A stretch of DNA of 64,000 nt, taken from positions 62,001 through 126,000 of the forward strand of contig NZ_JBHTKR010000005.1 of NCBI RefSeq assembly GCF_042678485.1, written 5' to 3'. Each line of letters begins with the position of its first letter. The first letter of the stretch is position 1. Shown here in pieces: positions 24,062-32,801 of this stretch. This DNA comes from Seohaeicola saemankumensis. Its GTDB lineage: Bacteria > Pseudomonadota > Alphaproteobacteria > Rhodobacterales > Rhodobacteraceae. The notes under the pieces were generated by a model. It ran no database searches. It was not told the DNA's origin and was given only the letters and a program-made list of their open reading frames with translations. The position numbers were made by a program, and so were the translations under genes.

Positions 24062-25096
24062 TCAAGGGATTCGGTGAAGGTGGCGCACCGGATCTGACAA
24101 GGTTTGCGACACGAAACCCTGCACCGCATCGAAGTCGACGAACAGAAACGGGTTCCGATAGGGTTCTCTGTCCGCCTCGGTCATTGACAGGTAAAGTTCA
24201 AGACCACGGGCGGCGCGCTCAATGGCATTGCGACGGCCTGCGATAAGCAACAGCGAAAGCCCCAAGCGTTCAAGCCATATTGGGAAATCGTGCTCCCAAG
24301 CCTTGCAGACCTCAGGTCCAAGTGGCACGGACACCTTCTTGCCCGTTCTGATGACATGCCTGAACCCCCATCTGTTCATCTTGAAAGGCCTGTCGTCGGC
24401 GGGATTGCCACGCTCCAGCGTTGCAACATATTCGGGAAGGCTGCGAAACATTTGATGCAGGATCATGCCGTTGCCGGGATGATCCGGCGCCCCTAGCGTA
24501 GCATGGCGGCCGGTCAGGGGACGTCCTGACACGACAATCTCGCGCTGAAATTCAGGGGCCGTGACGACATGGGCGTTGAGAACAGTAACAGTTCCCCCGT
24601 AGCGCCACAGCATCTTCATGTGATTATGCGGCACGCCGACAAAATCGGGCACGAAAGCATTGCTGAAAGGCGCATCGTCCTTGTCCGGCACCACCCAGTT
24701 GAACATCATGGTATCCGGCGCATCATGACGGTTGATATAGGCTGACACCGTAGTGTCACCTGTCAGGGGAACCCAGAACTCATCGACGTCAAGAAACATC
24801 ACATAATCCGGTTTCACCTGCATACCGTCGATCATGTGCAACGCCAGTTGATAGGCGCGCTTCTGAAACTCATTGATAGGCCAAACCTCACGCCAGGGGT
24901 CTGCATCTATGTGAATGACCTCGGGCAGGCGCGCAGCCATCTGCGCGGCCATCACGGCCGTGTCGTCTTCGGAATTGTTGGTCATCAGGATGATGGGCGA
25001 AAACCCCATCCGCAAATGATGATAGACGAATTGCGCCATATAGGCCGCTTCGTTCGCGGCAATCGCGACCAGCGCAACCTTGAAATTCTTTGACAT
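24062..25096 (-). CDS. Glycosyltransferase family 2-type protein (Glyco_tranf_2_4)
   Basis: A 344-residue cytosolic protein. The N-terminus KVALVAIAANEAAYMAQFVY, then HHLRMGFSPIILMTNNSEDD, matches the Glyco_tranf_2_4 family. The metal/nucleotide-sugar motif is MFLDVDEFWVP (DxD at LDVDEF). Later blocks FNWVVP, HNHMKMLWR and the GNGMILHQMFRS segment are also family-typical. Members probably modify surface polysaccharide or glycans; acceptor unknown. Start ATG at 25096 is chosen over an upstream in-frame codon since family homology begins there. It converges with uvrB with 9 bases between stops. Confidence 0.85.
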   Translation of the reverse strand: MSKNFKVALVAIAANEAAYMAQFVYHHLRMGFSPIILMTNNSEDDTAVMAAQMAARLPEVIHIDADPWREVWPINEFQKRAYQLALHMIDGMQVKPDYVMFLDVDEFWVPLTGDTTVSAYINRHDAPDTMMFNWVVPDKDDAPFSNAFVPDFVGVPHNHMKMLWRYGGTVTVLNAHVVTAPEFQREIVVSGRPLTGRHATLGAPDHPGNGMILHQMFRSLPEYVATLERGNPADDRPFKMNRWGFRHVIRTGKKVSVPLGPEVCKAWEHDFPIWLERLGLSLLLIAGRRNAIERAARGLELYLSMTEADREPYRNPFLFVDFDAVQGFVSQTLSDPVRHLHRIP

Positions 25097-25187
25097 CGGG
25101 ACCCTGTTCACTCGCAACAAACCGCCCCGCACAGGGCAAGATCAGATCATAAAGGGCGGCCCCCTCGAATGCCAGAAAAACCGCGCC

Positions 25188-25796
25188 TCACTCTCCGGTC
25201 ACGCTTAGCCCCAGAACCCGCCAGCTTTGCATGCCACCCCGGTAATAGCTGATCCGGTCGGCCGGATAGCCCGTGGCGATCATCGCCCGGATGGCAGAGG
25301 GCGATTGCCCGCACCACAGCCCGTTGCAGAACAGCGCCACGCGGCGCGCGTTCTCGCAATCCCAACCGTCGAAATCCGGCTCGCAGCCCAACTCGCCCAA
25401 ACGGTCCACCATCCGGTCATAGGGCATGTTGACCGCACCGGGGATGCTGCCACCGGCAAACCAGTCGGGCGTGCGGCTGTCGATCACCAGCACATCGGGA
25501 TCGGCCAGCATCTCAAGAAGCTCCAGCTCACCGATCGTGGTGACGCCATCGGCGGGGCTCATCGGCTGGATGCAGAACGGCGGGCAGGCACGCGAGGTCC
25601 GCGCCCATTCTCCCGTCACCTCGTGGTCATTATCCTGAATGCGCCCGATCTCGACCGGGCCCGTCTCGGTCTGGACGGTCACGCTGGGAATATCGGGGCG
25701 AATGTTGACGGGCCCCGGCTGCTCGGCCTGTCCCGGTGTCAAAGCCAGCACGGACAGGATCGCGGCCAGCGCGAGTGTCAGGATAGGTGGGCACAT
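25188..25796 (-). CDS. Periplasmic rhodanese-domain protein
   Basis: A 202-residue exported protein: signal peptide LTLALAAILSVLALTPGQA (cleavage near residue 24) and one rhodanese domain (about 90-195). The domain shows DVLVIDSRTPDWFAGGSIPG, AVNMPYDRM and the active loop FCNGLWCGQSPSA, where the first Cys is the expected sulfur carrier and a second Cys lies four residues on. Related proteins occur with methanol- and PQQ-dependent oxidation loci or in envelope sulfur transfer; neither neighbour exists here. A CPPFC pair precedes the domain. Start ATG at 25796 follows GAAGGAGAG. Confidence 0.85.
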   Translation of the reverse strand: MCPPILTLALAAILSVLALTPGQAEQPGPVNIRPDIPSVTVQTETGPVEIGRIQDNDHEVTGEWARTSRACPPFCIQPMSPADGVTTIGELELLEMLADPDVLVIDSRTPDWFAGGSIPGAVNMPYDRMVDRLGELGCEPDFDGWDCENARRVALFCNGLWCGQSPSAIRAMIATGYPADRISYYRGGMQSWRVLGLSVTGE

Positions 25797-25833
25797 GGTC
25801 TTCTCTCCTTCGTGTCGCCCGGGCATAACACAC

Positions 25834-25872
25834 GGGCCGATCACACGGGCCTATTACAGGGGCCGATCACAC
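25834..25872. repeat. Short direct repeat GGGCCGATCACAC upstream of rhodanese gene
   Basis: The 13-mer occurs at 25834-25846 and again at 25860-25872, 26 bases apart, within a degenerate stretch of CACGGGCC-like units reaching 25900. It is in the rhodanese promoter region; no function is evident. Confidence 0.6.
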
Positions 25873-25905
25873 CGGCACGGGCCGGACGGCGCACACGGGC
25901 CCTGC

Positions 25906-25930
25906 GTTCTTCTTGCTTCAAATATCCATG
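25906..25930 (+). repeat. Intergenic repeat fragment, copy C
   Basis: GTTCTTCTTGCTTCAAATAT followed by CC matches the head of the structured repeat at 52631 (TTTCTTCTTGCCTGAAATAT, CC). The GC hairpins that follow in the full copies are absent, so this is a partial copy, placed between the universal stress protein stop and the rhodanese start. Confidence 0.5.
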
Positions 25931-25960
25931 TCCGCCCGCGCCGTGATGGCGCAACGCCCG

Positions 25961-26368
25961 CTAGCGCAGGACATGCACCGCGCAGCCCGCATGGCGCACC
26001 ACTGTCGTGGCGGTCGACCCCAGCAGCAGGTCCTGCATGCCGGGACGATGCGAGGCGATGACGATGCAATCGACCCCGTGCTTGTCGGCCCAGTCAAGAA
26101 TCGTACGGCCCGAATGCCCTTCGACCAGAACCGCTTCAGCCCCCGGCGCGCCCGAGGCCATGGCCTCCAGCTCGGTCTGGATCGCTTTGCGGCTTTCCGT
26201 GATGTATTCGGGGGGCATGTAGGAAATCGCATAGCCCGGAATCTGTTCCATCACATGCAGAAGGGTGATTTTCGCGCCCTCGCTGGCCAGTGCCTTGGCC
26301 ACTCCGATCGCGCCTTCGGCGTCACGATCCTCATCGAACGAAATCGGCACCATGATATTCCTGTACAT
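25961..26368 (-). CDS. Universal stress protein (UspA family)
   Basis: A 135-residue single UspA domain. It begins MYRNIMVPISFDEDRDAEGA and ends with ASHRPGMQDLLLGSTATTVV then RHAGCAVHVLR, the usual ATP-binding tail with GST; the first Gly of G-2x-G-9x-G(S/T) is Arg here. These cytosolic proteins help cells survive energy or redox stress and are often FNR-controlled in Rhodobacterales. An FNR-like site (ATGAC-ATGG-ATCAA) sits 57-70 bases upstream. Start ATG at 26368 follows AGGAGGAAAACCCG. Confidence 0.9.
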   Translation of the reverse strand: MYRNIMVPISFDEDRDAEGAIGVAKALASEGAKITLLHVMEQIPGYAISYMPPEYITESRKAIQTELEAMASGAPGAEAVLVEGHSGRTILDWADKHGVDCIVIASHRPGMQDLLLGSTATTVVRHAGCAVHVLR

Positions 26369-26424
26369 CGGGTTTTCCTCCTGTGATGGCGCGATCATCA
26401 GACACCACAGACCCATGCCGGTCC

Positions 26425-26438
26425 TTGATCCATGTCAT
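26425..26438 (-). promoter_or_regulatory. FNR/CRP-type site upstream of universal stress gene
   Basis: On the minus strand the bases read ATGAC-ATGG-ATCAA, one outer base from the FNR dyad TTGAC/T-N4-A/GTCAA. The core TGACATGGATCAA is identical to the site at 52010-52023. Position (57 bases before the start codon) suits activation by FnrL. Inferred from sequence only. Confidence 0.5.
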
Positions 26439-26457
26439 ATCCGCGCAATGGCCAGGG

Positions 26458-26775
26458 TCAGTAGGTCGCGACGACATCATACATGACAGGTTCGAACGTC
26501 TTGCACAGCGCGGCCAGGGTCCGGTTGCGCGCGCGCATGTCCGGGGTGCGCAACATGGCCTGGAAATCCTCGCGGCTGCGCCATTGCGAGTAGTTGGCGA
26601 TGCGCGTCTGGGCATCGTTGACATGCAGCCCCGCGGCAATGAAACCGGGCTGCTTCGAGATGAACTCGGCATAGGCGGCATTCAACGCCTCAAGCAGATC
26701 CTGGCAGGTGCCCGGTGTCATTTCGAAGGTCGTGATCACGGTCTGGCAATCGGCGGGTGTCTTGATGCTGGGCAT
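26458..26775 (-). CDS. Antibiotic biosynthesis monooxygenase (ABM) domain protein
   Basis: A 105-residue ferredoxin-like ABM domain. The strand-helix pattern includes ITTFEMTPGTCQDLLEALNA, the helix to FISKQPGFIAAGLHV, then IANYSQWRSREDFQAMLRTP. The QPGF..A..H and ANYSQWRS blocks are the conserved family features. Such dimeric cofactor-free proteins act as quinol/aromatic monooxygenases or have no known activity. Start ATG at 26775 follows GGGAGGACCAG. It is upstream of the universal stress gene on the same strand, but 89 bases with a possible FNR site separate them, so separate control is likely. Confidence 0.82.
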   Translation of the reverse strand: MPSIKTPADCQTVITTFEMTPGTCQDLLEALNAAYAEFISKQPGFIAAGLHVNDAQTRIANYSQWRSREDFQAMLRTPDMRARNRTLAALCKTFEPVMYDVVATY

Positions 26776-26930
26776 GTCTGGTCCTCCCTGTCCTGCAATG
26801 GGCGCGGCGGCTGCGGCCAGCGCAACCCGCCGCCGACATGATAACATGACACGCACCCGCTCCAAAGACGGCGGTGTTAACCATTGATTCACCTTCCCGG
26901 ATGATCCTGTGCCGGTGGAGGGTTCCCTTG

Positions 26931-27641
26931 ATGGGGCGGTTGCTGGTCATGTTCTGCTGCCTGCTAGCCGGGCATGCCAATGCCGGCGCCTGGCCGCGCG
27001 CGGCCGGTACGGGCTTTGCCAGTGCCGGCGTGTGGCATGGGGTGGACGACACCGACAGCTATGCCACGCTTTTCGCTGAATACGGCCTGCTGCCGCGTCT
27101 GACCATTGGGCTGGATGCGGGCCGCAGCGTTTCGGGCCAGACAAAGGCGGTGGTCTTCCTCCGCGCGCCGCTTGGGCGGACGCTCGGGTTGCTGACGGCG
27201 GGCGAGATCGGACTGGGCGAAATCGCAGGCCAACCCGTGCTGCGCCCCGGCCTGTCCTTCGGACACGAGATATCCACCCGCATGGGCCAGGGCTGGCTGT
27301 CGATCGACACTCTGCTGGAGGCGGATCTGGAAACCCGCCGCCTTGATCTCAAGGCGGATATCACGCTGGGGTTCACACCCCATGTCATGACCGGACAGGC
27401 CGAGGCCCCGCCCTCGGACTGGACCCTGATGCTGCAACTCCAGACCGGTCTGGTCGATCTGCACGAGAGCCTTTTGCAGCTTCAGACCGAGGGGATTGTC
27501 CCCGAACCCAGCTTTCTGCGGCTGGCCCCCTCGGTCACATACCGGATCAACGACCGGACCAGGCTTGAATTCGGCTTCTACAGGGGGCTGCGGGACACGC
27601 GCGAACGCGGGTTGAAGTTCGGTGTCTGGACCACGTTCTGA
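26931..27641 (+). CDS. Exported hypothetical protein, probable beta-barrel
   Basis: A 236-residue protein with signal peptide MGRLLVMFCCLLAGHANA. The rest alternates short amphipathic strands (SYATLFAEYGLLPRLTIGLD, RLRLAP-type turns) and ends TRLEFGFYRGLRD...GVWTTF with C-terminal Phe, as in outer-membrane barrel proteins. I do not recognise a named family. The ATG at 26931 is chosen for GGTGGAGGG upstream; ATG at 26901 is an alternative that would put a charged stretch before the signal. It is divergent from the ABM gene and followed by a PNPOx-like gene on the same strand. Confidence 0.75.
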   Translation: MGRLLVMFCCLLAGHANAGAWPRAAGTGFASAGVWHGVDDTDSYATLFAEYGLLPRLTIGLDAGRSVSGQTKAVVFLRAPLGRTLGLLTAGEIGLGEIAGQPVLRPGLSFGHEISTRMGQGWLSIDTLLEADLETRRLDLKADITLGFTPHVMTGQAEAPPSDWTLMLQLQTGLVDLHESLLQLQTEGIVPEPSFLRLAPSVTYRINDRTRLEFGFYRGLRDTRERGLKFGVWTTF

Positions 27642-27699
27642 GGCCCCTGCCGCCGGGCAGACCGCGCCGCTTGCCCCGCTTCCGACGCGCCCCTAATCT

Positions 27700-28200
27700 A
27701 TGGGCATGAGCACCGACAAACCCAGCCCGATCCGCCCGACGGATGACGAAGCCCGCAACCTGGCGCGGGGGCTGATCGCGCAGGCGCGGCACGCGGCCCT
27801 TGGCGTGATCGACCCGGAAACAGGATCGCCCATGGTCACGCGGATAGCCTTTGGCAAGACGCCACAGGGCCATCCCGCGACGCTGGTGTCCGACCTGTCG
27901 CATCATACGCGCGCATTGAAGGTCAACCCCTCCGCATCGCTCCTGCTGGGAGAGCCGGGGCCACGGGGCGACCCGCTGACCCATCCACGCCTGACCCTTC
28001 AGGCCGTGGCCCATTTCTTGCGACAGGGCGAAGCCGGACATGCCGAGGTGGCCGCGCATTGGCTGCACGACCACCCCAAGGCCAGGCTTTATATCGGCTT
28101 TGCCGATTTTTCCTTTGCGCGGTTCGACGTGCAGCGCGCCTATCTGAACGGCGGGTTCGGACGCGCCTTCGTGCTGACAGCGGATGATCTGGGCTTCTGA
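27700..28200 (+). CDS. HugZ-like / pyridoxamine 5'-phosphate oxidase-fold protein
   Basis: A 166-residue split-barrel flavin-binding-fold protein. It opens RPTDDEARNLARGLIAQARH then AALGVIDPETGSPMVTRIAF, and has LVSDLSHHTRALKVNPSASL and LLLGEPGPRGDPLTHPRLTL. This pattern is that of the PNPOx/HugZ family, which includes heme-degrading and FMN-binding proteins. The C-terminal IGFADFSFARFDVQRAYLNG GF-type segment is also typical of HugZ-like proteins. The DUF2470 domain of full HugZ proteins is absent. ATG at 27700 or 27706. No heme-uptake genes are adjacent, so activity is open. Confidence 0.82.
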   Translation: MGMSTDKPSPIRPTDDEARNLARGLIAQARHAALGVIDPETGSPMVTRIAFGKTPQGHPATLVSDLSHHTRALKVNPSASLLLGEPGPRGDPLTHPRLTLQAVAHFLRQGEAGHAEVAAHWLHDHPKARLYIGFADFSFARFDVQRAYLNGGFGRAFVLTADDLGF

Positions 28201-28204
28201 GCCG

Positions 28205-30493
28205 TCATGGATTGTCCATCCGCGCCATCACCGATACCGCGCCTGTCACGGCCTGGGGCCAGCCCAGATGGACCTGGTTGCGCGCAGGGCCCTGTTCGGT
28301 CACCGCATGGGGCATCTCGTAGCGGATCACGTTGGAGGTGTTGCGGATGGGCCCCCGCGCCACGACGGCCTCGACCTGCTGGACAAAACCACCGAACGGC
28401 AGCGGGCCGGCCGCGTTGACCACCCATGTTTCGGCGGCCGTGTTCTGCGTGTGCTGGATCGCGAAAGGGTTGACGATCCCCTGCACCACGGAATTGAACA
28501 GGTTGCCCTGGACCAGGATGTTCCGCATCCGGCCATAGTCGAGATCGGCAAACGAGGTATCGACATGTTCGACCCGGTCGATATCACCCCGGATCGCGCG
28601 GAACACGTTGCCTGTCATCGTCAGACCGCTGATGAAATGCCCTGCCCCATGCGGCTTGACCACGAAGAAGCGAAACCACGGCGCCACGTCAATCGCCTGG
28701 AAGATATTGCCCGTGACACTGAGCGCGCTGAACGAAAACTCGCTGCTGAAGGCGGGTTCGGGATCATGCTCGTTGGTCCATTCGATAAAACAGTTGTCGA
28801 TGTAATTGCCGATGATCGTCGCACGGTTATGGCTTGAGGTCAGGATCAGGCCGCCGGTCCGCACGCCGCCCGGTTCATCATCGCCCTGGAACCAGTGATT
28901 GCCCGCAATGATGCTGGCCGTGCCGCCCAGCACCGCGAAATGGCGAAACTGGGTGATCCGGTTGTTGCGCAGCTTGACGTCGTTGGCATTGCAATTCAAC
29001 GCGATCGATGCGCGGTCCTGCGCGCGGGTCTGGATCTCGTTGGACAGGAACTGGCAGCGGTCGATCAGCATCCCCTGGCAACCGATCCCGATCGAGGTGA
29101 TGCCACGGTCACGCGGCGTGGTGAAAAAGCAATCCTTGACGTGAAAGGTCAGGCCCGTGGGGGCCAGCATGATCCCGCTGGCGCGCCCGCCACACAGGAA
29201 TTCGATATCCGACATGGAAAACCGCGACAGTTGCGAAAAGCCACTGAAATCAAGGATATATTTGAACCGGCGGAACGTGTAGGTCTGCGTGCCGGCCGCA
29301 TCGAACAAGGGCATCGAAAGGGTAATCTCGCCGGTGCCCACGTTCTTGTCGCGGACATAGACCTCGCGCCCCACGCCGTTGCCCTCGATCAGCGATCCCA
29401 CGGGGATATTGGCGACATTGGCCACCCCGGTCAGGCGCAGGGGGTCGCCCAGCGCATAGGTCGCCTGCGAGGTGAAGACATCCGTGGCCCAGGCGGCATT
29501 CTCCTCGACGAAGAACTGCCCGTTGCGGATATGGCGGCGCTGCGCGAATTGCGTACGGTTCGGCACGGCGGCGGCCATGTCGATCGGAGCGCGCAGCTGG
29601 ATGCGCCGCCCGCCCAGGTCCAGCGACTCGTGATCCACGTTGTTCAGCAGGGCCTGGAACGCCTTGCGGAAGCCCAGCACCTCGTCCCCGAAAGCGTCGA
29701 TATAGGCGGGTAGGTCGAAATCCCTGGTCAGCGACAGGATCGCCTCGGTCGGCATGGTCAGCCTGCCCTCGAACTGGATCCGGCTGTTGATCGTAAGGCT
29801 CTGCCCGATCCGATAGGTGCCGTTGGAGACAAGGATACGCCGCCCCGCCGCCGCCTGATCAGCCGCGACAAAGGCCGCGCGATCATCGGCAACGCCATCG
29901 CCAACGGCCCCGTAATCACGCACATCGACCCAGTTCATCATGTCGCGGTGGAAGACCGATGTGATATCCTCGATCACCAGATCGTCGATCCGCACGATCC
30001 CGCCATTCGCGCCGGTCAGGTCCAGTCCGAAATGACCGTACAGCGGCAGACCACCCCAGACCATATCCACGCCAGACCGCGCGCCCGCGCCCACGATCGC
30101 GCTGACCTCGGTCACGCGGCCATAGCTTTGCAATGCGACAGCCGGCCCGGTTTGCGGCACACCGGCCACATTGACCCCGCCCGCGCCCCCGGCCCATCCG
30201 GCAATCCGCACCGTGGGCAAGGCACCGCTGATCGCCTTTACACGCGCCGTAATCTTCAGGTAGCAGCCCGGCAGCAGCGGGGTTTCCCCCATGTAGCGCA
30301 GGCGCTGCACGGTCTGGGTCTTCTGCATCTCGAGACAGCCGGCAAAATCCTGATCCGCCGGAACAAACCCGGCGTTGGCCGCCGAAAGATAGGTGTCCGA
30401 ACCGGGCGTGCCGTCCTGGCTGGACCACACGTCAAGCCCCGCCTCGAACGGAGGGGGCATCAAGACCACGCCATCGGTAATCGCTTTGTTCAT
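28205..30493 (-). CDS. Right-handed beta-helix protein, Pectate_lyase_3-like; possible phage/GTA spike
   Basis: A 762-residue protein with no signal peptide. An N-terminal beta-sandwich-like region (about 1-180; begins MNKAITDGVVLMPPPFEAGL) is followed by the Pectate_lyase_3 entry motif VDVRDYGAVGDGVADDRAAF near residue 190, a helical insert and parallel beta-helix repeats (runs such as NNRITQFRHFAVLGG, GNYIDNC, VTGNIFQAI, MTGNVFRAI, VQGNLFNSV). This architecture is found in phage tailspikes and in proteins conserved through Rhodobacterales; I believe the RcGTA head-spike protein GhsB is of this kind, but could not verify it. Without a signal peptide an extracellular enzyme is less likely. 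No other phage genes are near. Confidence 0.75.
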   Translation of the reverse strand: MNKAITDGVVLMPPPFEAGLDVWSSQDGTPGSDTYLSAANAGFVPADQDFAGCLEMQKTQTVQRLRYMGETPLLPGCYLKITARVKAISGALPTVRIAGWAGGAGGVNVAGVPQTGPAVALQSYGRVTEVSAIVGAGARSGVDMVWGGLPLYGHFGLDLTGANGGIVRIDDLVIEDITSVFHRDMMNWVDVRDYGAVGDGVADDRAAFVAADQAAAGRRILVSNGTYRIGQSLTINSRIQFEGRLTMPTEAILSLTRDFDLPAYIDAFGDEVLGFRKAFQALLNNVDHESLDLGGRRIQLRAPIDMAAAVPNRTQFAQRRHIRNGQFFVEENAAWATDVFTSQATYALGDPLRLTGVANVANIPVGSLIEGNGVGREVYVRDKNVGTGEITLSMPLFDAAGTQTYTFRRFKYILDFSGFSQLSRFSMSDIEFLCGGRASGIMLAPTGLTFHVKDCFFTTPRDRGITSIGIGCQGMLIDRCQFLSNEIQTRAQDRASIALNCNANDVKLRNNRITQFRHFAVLGGTASIIAGNHWFQGDDEPGGVRTGGLILTSSHNRATIIGNYIDNCFIEWTNEHDPEPAFSSEFSFSALSVTGNIFQAIDVAPWFRFFVVKPHGAGHFISGLTMTGNVFRAIRGDIDRVEHVDTSFADLDYGRMRNILVQGNLFNSVVQGIVNPFAIQHTQNTAAETWVVNAAGPLPFGGFVQQVEAVVARGPIRNTSNVIRYEMPHAVTEQGPARNQVHLGWPQAVTGAVSVMARMDNP

Positions 30494-30598
30494 CAGGATC
30501 CCTTTCCATCACGGCCGGCATCGCGCCCGGCTGGTCAGGGATCTATCAACGAGTCATTAACGAAGCCCGATGGCACCGTGACGGTGCCCGGTTGCGGA

Positions 30599-31021
30599 TC
30601 AGGCGCTGACCTCGGGCTGTTTCAGCAGTTGCACACCATTGATCTGCCAGCCTTCGGGTGTCTGGATCATCTGGTAATCCAGGACATGCACCCGCCCGGC
30701 CCCGTCAACGATCTGCACCTTCTGCCAGATCGCACCTGCGATCTCGCGCTGTTCCAGATAGGTGACCTCGGCCGGCCGCCAGACCATCGGGTAACCCTGG
30801 CGGACCATGGCGCCGAAATTTTCGGGCGTGCGGAAGATATTCCTGATCGAGGGACTTGCGAAATCGAAGGCTGCGCCGAAGTCATCCGCCTTGAACGCCT
30901 CAAGCTGCTGCCCGATCGTGTCTTCGATCCCGCGCTCCTGCGCCTTTGCGGCACCTGTGCCCAACCACAAGGCCAGCACCAGCAGCGCCACCATCCGTCC
31001 CAATGCCTGCAAAAACGTCAT
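30599..31021 (-). CDS. DUF4864 domain exported protein
   Basis: A 140-residue protein with a signal peptide (LGRMVALLVLALWLGTGAAKA, cleavage near residue 27) and one DUF4864 domain. Recognisable blocks are IGQQLEAFKADDFGAAFDFA, SPSIRNIFRTPENFGAMVRQ and GYPMVWRP, ending DYQMIQTPEGWQINGVQLL. The fold is NTF2/SnoaL-like by family; function is unknown and the location periplasmic. It is 61 bases after lysK on the same strand, so could be cotranscribed, and 105 bases before the beta-helix gene. Confidence 0.85.
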   Translation of the reverse strand: MTFLQALGRMVALLVLALWLGTGAAKAQERGIEDTIGQQLEAFKADDFGAAFDFASPSIRNIFRTPENFGAMVRQGYPMVWRPAEVTYLEQREIAGAIWQKVQIVDGAGRVHVLDYQMIQTPEGWQINGVQLLKQPEVSA

Positions 31022-31082
31022 GGCCGATCCTCCGCGATGTCACGAGGGATCAGCTAGACCGGGGTGGCGGCGCGTCAATCCC

Positions 31083-32657
31083 TCAGGTCAGATCGCCCGC
31101 CAGCGCGCGGTCGATCAGGACCACGGTTTCATCCACGCCGTAAAGGGCGATGAACCCGCCAAAGCGCGGGCCCTGGCTTGCACCCAGAAGCACCTCGTAG
31201 AGGGCCGTGAACCAGTCGCGCAGCGGATCGAACCGGTCGCGGCCCACGGCAAAGACCAGGCCTTGCAGGGCCTCGGCATCCAGCCCGCCCTCCCAGGTCT
31301 TCAGCTGGTCGCGCAGGTCGATCAGCGCCTCACGCTCCAGGTCGCTGGGCGCGCGGTAAACCTTATGCGGCTTGACGAAATCGTTGTAGTAGCGAACCGC
31401 GAAACCGGCCGCCTGATCCATGTCGGGATTGGCCTCGGGCGTGGCGTCCGACGCGTAACGCTGGATGAAGCCCCACAGCTTGTCCTTGTTCTCGGCCGCC
31501 GACACCGACGCAAGGTTCAGCAACATCGAGAAGGGCACGACCATGTGGCTCTCGGGCGGGTTGCCGCCATGGATATGCCAGACCGGGTTGTTGACCTTTC
31601 CGGCCGCATCCTGATCGGGATAGGCGCGCAGCTGCTGATGATATTCGTCCACCGCGCGCGGGATCACGTCGAAATGCATCCGCTTGGCGGTCTTGGGCTT
31701 GAGATACATGAAATACGACAGCGATTCCGTGCTGGCATAGGTCAGCCATTCGTCGATGGTCAGACCGTTGCCCTTGGATTTGCTGATCTTTTCACCATTC
31801 TCATCCAGGAACAGCTCATAGGTGAAATGCTCGGGCTTGCGGCCGCCCAGGATCTCGCAGATGCGGTCATAGATCGGCGTGTTGGTGCTGTGATCCTTGC
31901 CGTACATCTCGAAATCCACATCCAGCGCCGCCCAGCGCGCGCCGAAATCAGGCTTCCATTGCAGCTTCACATTGCCGCCCGTCACCGGCAGCGTCCATTC
32001 GCGCCCGTCCTCGTCATCGAAGGTGATGGTGCCATCCTTGGCATTCACCTCCTTCATCGGCACATACATGACGCGGCCCGTTTCGGGATGGATCGGCAGG
32101 AAGATCGAATAGGTCTGCCGGCGTTCTTCACGCAGGGATTTCAGCATCACCTCCATCAGCGCGTCATAGCGCTCTGCCGCGCGCAGCAGGATCGTGTCGA
32201 ACTGGCCCGACTTGTAGAACTCGGTCGCGCTGATGAAGTCGTACTGGAACCCGAAAGTATCCAGGAAACGCCGCAGCATCGCATTGTTGTGATGGCCGAA
32301 GCTTTCATATTGGCCGAACGGATCCGGCACGGACGTCAGCGGGCGTTGCAGATGCTCGCGCAGCATCTCGGGGTTGGGCACGTTTTCGGGGACCTTGCGC
32401 ATCCCGTCCACATCGTCCGAAAAACAGATCAGCCGTGTCGGGATGTCCGAGATCAGCTCGAACGCGCGGCGGATCATCGTGGTGCGCGCCACCTCGCCGA
32501 AGGTGCCGATATGCGGCAGGCCCGAGGGGCCATAGCCTGTCTCGAACAGCACGTAACCCTTTGCGGGCGCCGCCTTTTCATACCGTTTGACCAGTTTGCG
32601 CGCTTCTTCGAATGGCCAGGCTTTCGAGGCAAGGGCGGCATCGCGCAAATCGGTCAT
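31083..32657 (-). CDS. lysK: Lysine--tRNA ligase, class I
   Basis: A 524-residue class I (archaeal-type) LysRS, which charges tRNA-Lys in the cytosol. The Rossmann signatures are GLPHIGT (HIGH) near residue 42 and KISKSKG (KMSKS). Other family blocks include FSDDVDGMRKVPENVPN and EMYGKDHSTNTPIYDRIC. Alphaproteobacteria commonly use this form instead of the class II enzyme. The start at 32657 is chosen because GGAG lies eight bases upstream; the more distal ATGs lack one. It is divergent from the TerB-like gene. Confidence 0.95.
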   Translation of the reverse strand: MTDLRDAALASKAWPFEEARKLVKRYEKAAPAKGYVLFETGYGPSGLPHIGTFGEVARTTMIRRAFELISDIPTRLICFSDDVDGMRKVPENVPNPEMLREHLQRPLTSVPDPFGQYESFGHHNNAMLRRFLDTFGFQYDFISATEFYKSGQFDTILLRAAERYDALMEVMLKSLREERRQTYSIFLPIHPETGRVMYVPMKEVNAKDGTITFDDEDGREWTLPVTGGNVKLQWKPDFGARWAALDVDFEMYGKDHSTNTPIYDRICEILGGRKPEHFTYELFLDENGEKISKSKGNGLTIDEWLTYASTESLSYFMYLKPKTAKRMHFDVIPRAVDEYHQQLRAYPDQDAAGKVNNPVWHIHGGNPPESHMVVPFSMLLNLASVSAAENKDKLWGFIQRYASDATPEANPDMDQAAGFAVRYYNDFVKPHKVYRAPSDLEREALIDLRDQLKTWEGGLDAEALQGLVFAVGRDRFDPLRDWFTALYEVLLGASQGPRFGGFIALYGVDETVVLIDRALAGDLT

Positions 32658-32801
32658 GTCAGTCTCCATCATATCGGGACAGCAGGCGGGGAACCGCGCA
32701 GATCGCGCGGAGTCAATCGTGGCTTCCTATTGCTACGCCCCCTGACAGTCAATATTCTGCGCTGCAACACGCCTTTGTTCGCCCAAATTTCAGGACCTGC
32801 C

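Noticed and set aside
25834..25872. CRISPR-like spaced repeats
   Set aside because: Only two 13-base copies with 13 bases between them, no further units and no cas genes.
28205..30493. Secreted pectate lyase
   Set aside because: The beta-helix entry motif alone does not show lyase activity, and there is no signal peptide or pectin-degradation gene nearby.
30807..32801. Long plus-strand open frame opposite lysK, running into the TerB-like gene
   Set aside because: Only the last 141 codons, from the ATG at 32802, encode a recognisable protein; the rest is antisense to lysK and part of DUF4864.
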